Origin: Gyrodactylus bullatarudis
Lineage: Eukaryota; Platyhelminthes; Monogenea; Gyrodactylidea; Gyrodactylidae
Assembly: GCA_012064415.1 (NCBI GenBank)
Contig: SSNU01000129.1
Location: forward strand, 215,438-279,437
Direction: 5' to 3'
DNA length: 64,000 nt
In this document: positions 31,469 through 42,500 of the stretch, piece after piece
Layout of the letters: each line of letters starts with the position of its first letter
Position numbering within the stretch: position 1 is the stretch's first letter
Notes under the pieces: model-generated
What the model saw: the letters and a program-made list of their open reading frames with translations, nothing else
What the model was told of the DNA's origin: nothing
The model's database searches: none
Made by a program: the position numbers and the translations under genes

Positions 31469-33348
31469 TTACTGAGTCCAAATCTCTCTATCTCTGAACA
31501 ATTTTATCATATCAGCAATTTCCTTATTCTCCTGTCTAAGATTCATAATCTCTTTATTCGTTCTTTCTCTAGAGACCAGTTTTTTTGAGTATTCATCTAT
31601 TAACTGGGATAGAGTTTTCCACATATCGCTCTTTTCATCAATGATTCTCGTAATCTCTTGAAAGAATACTGCATTATCATCCTTAATTACGGTACTCCTT
31701 CTCAAGTCTTTGTTGCAGTTGTCCTCTAACTTCTCCTCTGCATATTTGACTAGCAGGCCTTTATTATTTTTTCCATCATAAATTTTTAATAGATACTCTA
31801 AATCTTTGAGTTTTTTAATTCCTATTATCTTCAAGAATAATTAACATACAGATGAATTAACTTACTGATAAGATCATATCCAACACTATTAGTCTGTAGT
31901 CTTTTTCGTCCGTATCTTTTAATTGGTGCAAAACTACGCTATCTACGAGAAATTTCTTTAGCATAAAATCAGTAAAGGTCACCTTACCCCTTCATCTATT
32001 ATTTCATCTATTATTGTTTTCATTTTTTCAGCATCATAAGCTGATAATTTCTTACTAATTAAATATAATTATTTAACAACTTTAAACATACTGGACAGAG
32101 CTTTGAACGTTTGAGTTTCGAGATCCTTCTCCTCTCTCACGCTCAATCATCACTATTGATGGCGGTACCTCTTTAGTTTCCTCAAGGTTTCTATGGGATT
32201 CTATTAAATACTCGTATAATCTTACAATTTTGGTTTAGTCCACTGAAAACCTAAAATTTTTTCAGTTATATCCTTATCTGACTCAAATAACTCCTTTGAT
32301 AACTTGCAACATTCCTGTTTGTTCAACTTCAGGATGTCAACAAAAATCATGTTATCTCGTCTCACAATCTCTCTAAAATTGGTCAATCATATAATTACTT
32401 GGATCTGTTCTCTAAGTTTTTCTGCATTTCATACCGATATTTGAGGTCGTTTAATAAGAATTCATTCTGATTTCTATAAAAATATAAAATCTAATTATCT
32501 ACATACTTTAACTCGATTTTCTTGACAACCTCCTCGTTTTTAAGAGCGTTGATTGTATCCTGCATTTTAGTTAATTTTCTCTTCTGCTCAGATTTTATCA
32601 TCATGTTCTCTTCATCACGCCTCTTCAGGAGAATAAAGTTATATTCAAGTTTTTCAATATTCAATTGAAATGTTGTTTTCAACTTTTGCAATTTTAGCTC
32701 CAAATCATGTATTAAAGACTCGTATTTATTTCTAATCACTGTTAGATTATCATTGAATTTCATTCTTATTGTGTTCATTTGCAGTTCAAATTTTTCAGCA
32801 TTACTTATTCTTGATTCAATAAAGGATTTTTCCTTCTTTTCAGTGGAAATAATTAAACTTTGCCATTCGCTATCCTGATTTTTGAATATTTTTTCACGCT
32901 CAATCTCATAGTTATGTTCAATGCTCGAAATCTCTTTTGAACATGATTTATGTAGAACTTTGATCTGACTTTCTATTCTTTCGCAAATTGTATTTATTTC
33001 TCGAGACTTTGTATCTAGACTACCCATGTAGTTCTCATCAGCCTTATTAATGTCATTTTTTACAATTTCAATCATCTTTTTTTGAGATTTAGACAGTGCT
33101 TCACACTTTTTAAATTGCTCATCGAGAAGAATCTGAAGAGCGGATGCTGATTCTAAACTATCTAAACTTCCGACCATATTATTGATTTCTTCATAAAGAG
33201 AGGATATTTCCTCATTGATTCGGTTAAGTTTTTCAACTCTTTTGTCATCTGCAACAGACTTTTCATTATATCTAAGGCTATCAAAGGCGTCTGAAGCTGT
33301 TTTTATATTAGTTATAAATTCCCAATTTTCATTCGACAAAACGTTCAA
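31469..33348 (-). CDS. DRC1: Dynein regulatory complex subunit 1
   Basis: DRC1 (CCDC164) is a nexin-link subunit of the ciliary axoneme. The large exon from 33348 is coiled coil throughout and includes the family's most conserved block, LEYNFILLKRRDEENMMIKS followed by QKRKLTKMQDTINALK. Downstream, small exons joined across introns of 33, 26, 35, 37, 32 and 37 bp stay in frame, giving RDNMIFVDILKLNKQECCKL, a DKDITEKIL...FQW-like segment, DEIIDEGKFLVDSVVLHQL and the C-terminal MWKTLSQLIDEY with NLRQENKEIADMIKLFRD, as in DRC1 orthologs. The final exon is 31469-31829. The 5' end is unresolved: the first frame has no ATG, is open to about 33424, and must be reached by a 5' exon I could not place. 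Confidence 0.85.
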
Positions 33349-33463
33349 GGTTTTAACCGACTTAGCAATTTGACTCTCGTGAGGATTATATTGGCTTTTA
33401 TCGCCGTTTGTATGAAAATTATTTTTTCTTTAATGTATATACATTAATCCTACTTATCAAGCA

Positions 33464-33733
33464 ATGCGTTTATCTTTTCTCTCCTTATTTTTATTCGTGT
33501 TTCTTTATCTTGTATATCCCATATCAAAGAGCTGGAGTCAGAGAAATTATGATCCATCAATTAAATTTTTATATTCAAATTACCTCCGAAATTTGCTAAG
33601 TGAGTTAAACAATTTTCAAAAGAAATTACACATGTATTTTAACTGGGAAGCAAAATCAAAAAAATCCGCCATTAGAGCATTCGTTACATATATTTTGAAT
33701 CTATTATATAGATTGATGTCAAGTTCTCTATAA
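33464..33733 (+). CDS. Small secreted or membrane-anchored protein, unknown
   Basis: An 89-residue frame from ATG 33464. Residues 1-22 (MRLSFLSLFLFVFLYLVYPI) form an obvious signal peptide or membrane anchor, followed by a basic, aromatic-rich segment (SIKFLYSNYLRNLL, then FNWEAKSKKSAIRAF). No Cys residues and no recognised domain. It is 22 bp upstream of the RRM gene on the same strand and close to the unresolved 5' end of DRC1 on the other strand. In AT-rich DNA a chance frame with a hydrophobic start is possible. Confidence 0.4.
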   Translation: MRLSFLSLFLFVFLYLVYPISKSWSQRNYDPSIKFLYSNYLRNLLSELNNFQKKLHMYFNWEAKSKKSAIRAFVTYILNLLYRLMSSSL

Positions 33734-33754
33734 ATAAAATTCCTTTCAATAAAT

Positions 33755-35930
33755 ATGAAATTCGACGCTGTGCGACATTTTGGATCCTATCGTCCAGATA
33801 AAGAAGTCTTCAAAAAGATTAGTTCATACTCTGATACCACTCTTTACGTTGGACTTAACAATTCCAAAAGTCTCGACAAAGCCTTGTCTGATTTACTATC
33901 ACCTTTTCAAGATAAAACGGTTCAAATTTTCACTAAAAGAAACGAAGAAAGGAGTAATTTTATTATATTTATTTCTTGCAGATTATGCGATCATAGGTTT
34001 CAAGGATAAAGAAGATGCTCGTGAAGCTCTAAAACTATTATCCTCAAATGGATATTTTGTCAAACCTGCTTACGGCAAAGAAAAAGATGAGACAAATCTT
34101 TTTATAAAAAATCTCCCATCAGATAAATCCCAAGACGAAGTTAAAGATATTTTTCATGATATTCTTACGAAACTCGAACTATCACAAGATAAGTTGATAT
34201 CCATTAAGTTTCTAAATAAACTTTCCAATGATGTTCCCTCTGCTTGCATGATTCGTTTCAAAGATGCTGAAACATCTAAACTTGTGCTAGATCATATTAC
34301 TAGTAATAACGAATACCAATTGGAGTGTCGGTTTGCCGATAAGGCTATCTATAATCCTTCAAATTATAATTACAATAATACACACAACGGACATAATTTT
34401 CGTAATCCGAGGAAGAGTAACAACATGATCTCGATGCATAATTACTCACGAATGCTTACTCCGCATGGATATGTCCAATTCAATGCCCTCAATCATTTTC
34501 AGAATATGGCTCTTCTTCAAGCTAATAATCCTCGCTTCTATTCACCTCTGCCTTACATACCTCAGAGTAAGTTTGTGAATTTTACAAAATTTTCGTAAAA
34601 ATAATTCTTTGCTTTTAAAGCAACCAATAACCCGGCTTTTAATCTGTATCAACCTTTTCAAATGAACAACTCCCTTGTTCCTGGTACTATTCTTAATTCT
34701 TACATGACTCAAAAACCTTATTTCGACAACACCAACAGTCTCGATAATGTGAGTTTTCCTTGATATCATTCTTAAAGCCAAGTTGTAATAATCTTTTCGT
34801 AGAAGGTGTCTAATGATAAAAATATAACTCAGGATACACTGAGTGAAAAATCAAATATGAAAAATTTATCAAATAACAAAAACACTTACAATACGAATTC
34901 AAAATATGACTCCAAACCCGATTCAAACATGAACAAGACGAGGTCTAATTTGACTCAATTAAACTCGAATCATTTAATGAGGGGAGATTTCAACCAAATA
35001 GCAGCCGCAGCTGCAGCTGCTTCGAATGGCCAGTATCCAGCTATATTGAATCCAGGCTATCAACTTAATGGCTACCCAGTTATCTTACCTCAAATTCCTG
35101 TTATGATGAATACAAATGCCAATGCAATTCGTCTACAGCCCAGTATGAATAACCCTGGAAACGTCGCAACATTACCTGGTAATTTGACAAATCAGAACAA
35201 CTTTGTCTATCAATTAGGACAAGGGACTCCTCTGGTTAACCACAATCAACAAATTCACGCTCAGCAAAACTCCACCACACCAACACCTAGTAATGGACAA
35301 CCTTCAAAGATGCTTTATTATTCTTTTGATGCCAATAATGGTAACAATCCTAATTCAAGTGTCACAGCTAATCCCCAAATAACTTCAGTAACTGAAGCTC
35401 AGAATTATTTCATTAATTCTAGTCATATTCAACCTCAGTATTCGATATTATACCCTCAACAGCAATCACACAATGCTGGAATTGCTAATCTCAATCATCA
35501 TCACCCCCATCAGTACAATCATTATCCGTCAAATGATCACTCTGGCTCTGCGCAACACTCAACGGCCAATCACAACTCCATTAATGGTTCTTCCTCTAAT
35601 CAAAACTTTTTCTATCTAATGCCAAACTATTCTAGCGGGAATCAACCAACTCCAAATGGAAATTCTAAAAAGCTCTTCGATCCCATGAATGCCTTACAAT
35701 CTCAGTTCTCAGCTATTAATCTCACTAACGGTGCATATATTCATCCTAGTCAGTTGACATCGAATGATTCTGTCAAATCTAACACTCAAATTGCACAACA
35801 ATCGAATGCTCTAACTAATCAAAATGGTTCCAGTAACGCTACCTCCTCCTCTTCTTCCGCTCTACCTCAGCAAACTCCAAAGAAACTATATGATATTATT
35901 TCTACCGGTGTCAACAATTCAGAGTCATGA
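33755..35930 (+). CDS. RBMS/Shep-like protein with two RRMs
   Basis: Four exons: 33755-33953, 33982-34566, 34621-34748 and 34803-35930; introns 28, 54 and 54 bp. RRM1 (about residues 28-90) is TTLYVGLNN (RNP2) to NYAIIGFKDKEDA (RNP1-like, formed across the first splice). RRM2 (about 98-185) is TNLFIKNLPSDKSQDEVKDI to SACMIRFKDAETSKLVL. The short linker AYGKEKDE-TNLF matches the RRM1-RRM2 linker of RBMS1-3 and Drosophila Shep. The remaining 450 residues are low-complexity, rich in Asn, Gln, Ser, His and Pro, with an Ala run (IAAAAAAASNG). It probably binds A/U-rich single-stranded RNA; exact orthology is uncertain because the RRMs are divergent. Confidence 0.75.
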
Positions 35931-35999
35931 GAGTAGGAATATTTATTACCAAGAGCATTTTCATGTCCAACTGACTAAGCTATGATTAAGCATTTATTT
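35931..35999 (+). other. 3' untranslated region of the RRM gene
   Basis: AT-rich region following the TGA at 35928-35930; no polyadenylation signal could be assigned with confidence. Confidence 0.3.
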
Positions 36000-36409
36000 C
36001 TAGTTATTTTTTTGAGGACTTACCCTTCCTCTTCCCCATGAATATCGATTTCCCTTCCTTGAAAACCGAATTAAATTCTCCTGCCCCTTCTCTCCGTCCC
36101 AAATTCTGATCAAGATTGGAGATATCCGCGATTCATCTTGAATTTTGAAAGAATCGCCCCAGAATACATATTTGCCGTCCATTTCATCATATTCTTTTTT
36201 TCCATCCTCAACAATCATGACCCCTTTGATACTGAAGCAAACTTTTTTCTATCTATCACTCGTCTTGTTTTTTTTTTTAAATTGTAATTTAAAATCTTTT
36301 CTGCCTTTGCTGTGTGGGCTCTGAACCGAAATATGCCCACAATTTTCCTGTTTATCACTTGTATTATCATTACTATCATATTTAGAAAATCAAAACTTTT
36401 CCACAACAA
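36000..36409 (-). CDS. Hypothetical basic protein, two possible exons
   Basis: I do not recognise it. The minus frame 36218-36000 (VFWGDSFKIQDESRISPILI, then RIWDGEKGQENLIRFSRKG) has protein-like composition. Upstream on the same strand, another frame from about 36395 reads YDSNDNTSDKQENCGHISVQ and continues SPHSKGRKDFKLQFKKKN. The two are in different frames; an 18-nt GT-AG excision near 36255 would join them, whereas a 28-nt option does not keep the frame. No start codon is evident. It lies 3' of the RRM gene, antisense to its likely 3' untranslated region. Confidence 0.3.
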
Positions 36410-36511
36410 CCAACATTATCCACTTCTTGTTTTTAAAGTTGTGATATAAAGAAAAAATACAGATTTTAAATATTAAGAATTGAATAAATTTTTATTCTAT
36501 TCACATGAATC

Positions 36512-39500
36512 TTATGACTTATTGAGGAACATTGCCTTGAAGTCAGCATTAGTCTTTTTCTGAGTGCAAATTGTTACAGTTGGTGTAGTTGTTTCTTCAA
36601 TTTTAGCAGACTTGCTAATTGCTCTCGGCAAAAATAGACACTGTTTTTTCACTGGACCTTTATCGAATCTAGAAATTTAGAAATTATAGTTTTGATGTTG
36701 AGTATTGGAAAAAATTGAACATACGAATCTTTAGCCTTGGAATCTGGGAGATATTTTCCTGTATTTTTGGCTGGAGGATTACTAAGCATAACTGATATGA
36801 CTGAATCATCAATCGACTTCCCGTCGAAAAATTTCATCGCCTTGGAAGCATAATCTTCATTTTCGTATTCAGCGTAGGCAAACCCTTTAGAATGACCATT
36901 TCTCAGAGTAACAAGACGAACTTGCTTGAATCCTTCAGACTAAAAGCAAGTTAATTTCAGAAAAATCTAATCAAAACGACTGAAGAGTGACATACCTTTG
37001 AGAAGAATTCTTTTAAGGTTTCCTCAGAGGTCTGCTTAGAAAGTCCTTTGATGAATAATTTATTTTTCTCACATTTATCCTCAGCAAAGGAAAATTTCTT
37101 ATCCCTGTTTGGATCACAACGAGAGACAAACATTGGCCTTGGATCTGATTCTATGAGCTTATTTCTGTCATATCCCAAAGCTTTTTTGGCCTCATCTTCA
37201 TGGGAGAATTCGAGATAGGCATAACCTTTTGACTTGCCGGAGAAATCCCTGACTAGTCGAACATTGACTATTTTCCCAACCTATTTTTTATCAATAAAAA
37301 TAATTATTAGATGAATACACTCTGAGAAAATACATAAAATACTCAGGGAAATAAGTAATGAAGGAAACTAGACGCAAAGCTTCCTAGGTTAAACGATCAG
37401 AGTGGCATTTGAAATTTATCGTTATATTAGTGTTGATGATTACTGGACAGAATTAGAGGAGATGAGACATGGGTAACTATAGTTATCTTATTGAATTACG
37501 AAAAAACTTGCCATTTTCATAACTTTAAGCTTACCTATAGGAGAACTTACAAAGAAGGCACTTAGAGGATTTGCTACAAAAGTATTTTTTATTCTTAAAA
37601 GTTGATAAAACTTTTTAACACAGTTTTGAAAGGGGCATATTTTATTCATTCCTCACAAAATACATTAAAATAATCAAAAAAGTTTATTACGACAATATTG
37701 TCGAACTTCATCAAATATATTACTATTATTGGTTTCTGAACTCATGATGAAGGTAAGAGAATACAAACTAAGCTTAAGCAATCATCAAATTGAAAGCAAA
37801 TTCAATTTGTAGCGAAAATCCTCTCGAGCAACTAACCAAACCGATATTGACCAATCGAAGGGCTCAAGTTTATGCATTGTGATAGTATTTATATCGTAAC
37901 CGGGGTAGAGTCTAAAGATACCTGGCGAAATATAACGTTCATCAGGTCTGTCTTCTGTTACCTTCCTCATGAGTTCAGAACTCAATAATACCTACATTCA
38001 CAGATAGTTGAAGGAAACCAGGCCAGGAAAAGGAAAAAGATCGAGGCAATTACATTTTTGACTACACTTTAATATAATTATTAAAATGTATTTATCCTCA
38101 TTTGTTGATTTTTCGAGCCTCCTATATAAAAAATATGACGACCTTTGTAAGATCCTACAGATATTTGGAGGAAAGTGTAGCCAAAAGTTGAATATTTTTT
38201 CAAATTGTAGACAAAAGTGTAAGAACAGTAGTCAAAAATATAAATATGAGAGAAAGTATAGTCGAAAATGTAATTGATTCAAAAAGATTTCATGGCTGAA
38301 TGTAAATCATCGTATTCACCAAAATTAGTTATGATTAAATTTACCTCAGTGAAGAACTTTCGAATGTCCTCTTCAGTAGCTGTGAATGAGAGATTGCTGA
38401 GGAAAACAGAAACATTATTCTTGGTTGGATCATGTTTCACAATATTTCTAACAATTTCATCTTTAGAAGCAGGAATATTTGGAACTTTAAATTCTTGCTT
38501 AGTTTCTTGAATTTCACCGGATTTTTTGGTATCCTTAATGATCAAAGGAGTAATAAATAGACTCAAATGAAAAGAAGTAAAGAGAGTACTTACAAATTTT
38601 GGTCTCTTCTTTTCAGGAATTACTTTCTCGTCAGGATTTTTCCCGGGTGCCCTCTTATTTGAATCAACCTTGAGGGTGGACAAGCGCTTTTTGATTTTAC
38701 CCTTATAGAGACAAATAAAATTAACAGGCAATCCTGACTGGAAAGTTATGAAGTTCTCTAGTCTCTGGAAAACATCTATACTTTCAGCTGGGCCCTCAAG
38801 GTTCAACGAGTTGATTGCAAGGGAGAGAGTTTTTGTCAGATCACTGAGATTGCCGAATCTACTCACATGTTCAATGCAATCAAGCCAATCTTGAGAGGTA
38901 TGGCCTTTAGTTTTCAAGATCTTGGTGTGGTATTCGAAGGAATTTTGAACCTCTTTGAAATGAATTGCCTCCAATTTAGCTAATTGCTTCCATGAATAGA
39001 AAAGAACAGGAGCGATTTCATTTCCTTTCAAAGCTAAATGAAATGAATATGACTAACAACTAACATTTATAGAGAGAATGGTCCAATAATTTAAACTACG
39101 CAGCAACGCCATAAGAAAAAATCAGGAGATTAATTATAAAGTCACTAGATCAACAACCATGATCTTATCACAATTAGCTTTCGCCCATCAGTTCAAAGAA
39201 TAATAACATAAAAAACCACGATGAATTTTATTCACTCATTTAGTAGACCTTTACATGTTATCTCTTCTCTACAAAAGTTAATTGAGCATACCAAACTAGA
39301 ACACTTTTCGAAAATTTCTGCAATAAGATCTTGATATAAACATTTGCTGGATCAAAATTTTGTACTGATCTCAGATCTGTAATAATATTTTCTAAATTAT
39401 GTATGGTTTCTGCGATATATTGGAAAAACCGAATAAGAGAATTTAAAATAAAAAAGTAATTTCAAACAATTAAATTCTTAATAAAATAAAAAAATTCAAT

Positions 39501-42500
39501 TAACTAATTTGGCATCATTAGAATCAAAACTGAATTCCTATCTAATAAGACCTTGGGTGTCACATCAACCTGAAATATTGCGCGCATTCCAGCTTCCTTT
39601 TTGTCCAGAATTTTGTTATTTGTAAATCCATCAAGGTAATCCCATCCAAAAACAATGGGAATATGATCACTATTAATAGCTGGGTTAGAGAGGTATTTAT
39701 ATACAGTGGAATATAACAATATTTATTTATCCATTTGCTTATGAAAATAGGCAATGGTCCATTTGTTTTTGTAATTATCCCTAAAATTTATAAAAGCTTT
39801 AATGAATTAACCTCTTTCTAAAGATTTTTCTGCACACTAAGAATTTTAACCTCCTCAAAATTGATTTTATGCCCATAATTGTTAAGAACATGTTGAAAAT
39901 CATGTGACTTATTATCATTTCTCAAAATACTGTTTTCATGTTCTTTGATTCTTGTTCTAAAATTCCTACCAGTTTGACCAATATAACTTTTATCACAGCC
40001 CTCAAAAATGTTATCTTCATTTTTGGAAATTTTATCTACAAGACTTATTATTTTTAAAAGCAACCTTAAAATTATATTTTTTATAAATTTTAGATAACAA
40101 ATTATTAAGTTTTCTATGTTCTAAAACAATGATTTTTTAGTGTCTAAAGATTGATTTTTAATGATTTTAAGTGAATAAAATTTATTAAAAACCTCTTCCT
40201 TAATTCTAGCGACCATAATTCTGGATGAACATGGCTGAGAATTCTAATATTGACCTGAGTTTTGATAAATTTTATTATAAAACTAATCTTAGATCATTTT
40301 TCTCTGATTTGGTTATTTCTCATTGAGTAGTGAGGTCTCATTTGGCTAGATTATTTTAGTAAAAAACTTAACAGTGATAGATGAAACAGAACACAAATAT
40401 AGGTTTAATACCTGCTAGCAATACCTCTATAAAAAATCATGATTATCATCTCGGTTATATAGGTGATTTATCCTGGTCAATGAGAGAACAGACAACTTTC
40501 AACCATTTAAATTTGAGCTCATTTTCGAATTCCTGTTGTATTTCATATAAATACAGCTTGAAATAGTCAGCATAACTCTCAGATTTTACCATGAGAATAT
40601 CTTTGAGAGGATTAATTTCATTTACTTACATTTTTTTACAAGATTTTCATAAAATTCGAAAATTTCATGTACTTTTGTTTTTAAATGTTGAAGGTCCTTG
40701 AATGCGTTTCGCTTCGAGACTATAATCTCACGTTTGTTATTCATCTTGTTACGGCCTTTGGAACATTTCTCTTCCAATTCATCAAGACCTTGATTCATTT
40801 CCATGCAGCGTCTTGTATAGAATCCAATCAAATTACTACTTATGGTCATTAGTTCAGAAGGACATCCCCAGAAATTTTCAATCATCTTCATCTGAGTATC
40901 TGCATGAATAAAGTGGTATGTTATAAAATAGATAAAAAATTAAATGATACAAGGCTCAATTTCAGAGTTGAAACTTCAATAGTTGGCCTTTTATAGAATA
41001 AATTTTTATCAACATTATTAAAAAATAAAAGTTGATTTTGTGAACCTATGGACGTCTAAACTAGCTAACAAATTCTCATAACCATGTTCGTAGCGAAAAG
41101 AATTTCTAGATTTGGCCTTAGTTGGGTCGTAATCTCAATCAGAACCGAAAAAGTGGCTGACCAATCAGATGGCTTCATTTTTAACACGTAAGCTTGCTTC
41201 TCATTTATCCAATCTAAGCTTCAATTTCTTCGTCTTCATACAAAAAGCTTTTTCGAATTTTAGGAAACACTGCGTAGCGGGTTGGGATCAGCTAGTTTAT
41301 TATAAACAAGATTGAATCGTGTGAGGACTCCCCACTTTGGAGTGAGGATAGATTCATGAAATTGTGAAATGAACCGACAAGAAATGTTTCTAGTTTTTCT
41401 TTCTGAAATAATTTCAACTCTCAAGACGTCTAAATACGAAAATCTGATCTTCTTGAATTCTTACAAAAATATTAGCCCAAATTAAGTTTTTTTTCTGGGT
41501 CCAAGAATAGTCATGGATTAATAACTCCTAAACTAAAGGTTGGTTTTTGAAAAAATTGAATATTCGTAAGAAGTGTGTATTTTGAAACCATATAAAATTG
41601 GTTAATTACAAAAAGTTCAAGGGTCTATAAGTCGTTTTTTGATATCAGTCAAAAACAAGAGATGGCCTTTTTGTCCCAAGCAAAAAGATCGCAAAGGATA
41701 TCGTGAATGTTGTAACTACTCTAGTTTTCCTTGTAGAGAAAACTATTCAATAATTGTTATAATATGCAACAATTGCTTTTAATAGAATAAATATATCTTA
41801 AGGAATTTTTTGGGTTAACAATACATCGAGAAATTTATGTTTTTCGTCTTTATCTATATTCAATATTTTAATCAATTTAATTATTTAATAAAGTATTCAA
41901 TCAATCTAACATATTGATATCTTTCATCAATAAAAATGAGAATTATAATATGGAGAGATTCAATTTTCGATATAGGAAAATACCAGAGAGGCGAAAGAGA
42001 TGTGTAGAGATTTCATCCAATCCAGCCTATTCACCAGAAAATTCCCAACCCATTCTATTATCATCACTTTCTCATCTTATCTCAAGAAGGACCTTCAACT
42101 GGGGCAGAAGGTTTCAATTCTTACTATTGCTAATAAAAACGGAATCAAATTACAAGTGATCCCGTGCAATCAGACAAGAAAGCATAAGTCGACTAAAAAA
42201 CCTCTATCAAAAAAAATTTTCTATTGAACCTGTTGACTTTGACTCAAGCCAAAATTTTCCGAACGAACTGACAATTTAGAAATCTGAGCTATCCTTGATA
42301 TTGCTTCGTTCATACAACATAGTTTAGTAATACTAGCTAAAAGCCTCATGATATAGATTCTGGAAAATTCTTTATCAAATTCGATTTATTGATAAACAAG
42401 TGTAAAAATCATTAATTCCTATCTTTATATTGACTAGCTTTAGTATAAACTGTATATTTTGAATGGTTAAGGTGGAAATTTACAAATATCATAAGTTTTG

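Noticed and set aside
39504..39754. Minus-strand frames (SDHIPIVFGWDYLDG...) between SART3 exons as a host gene
   Set aside because: Two overlapping frames of about 65-70 residues without motif or splice support, adjacent to a transposon fragment; not enough to call a gene.
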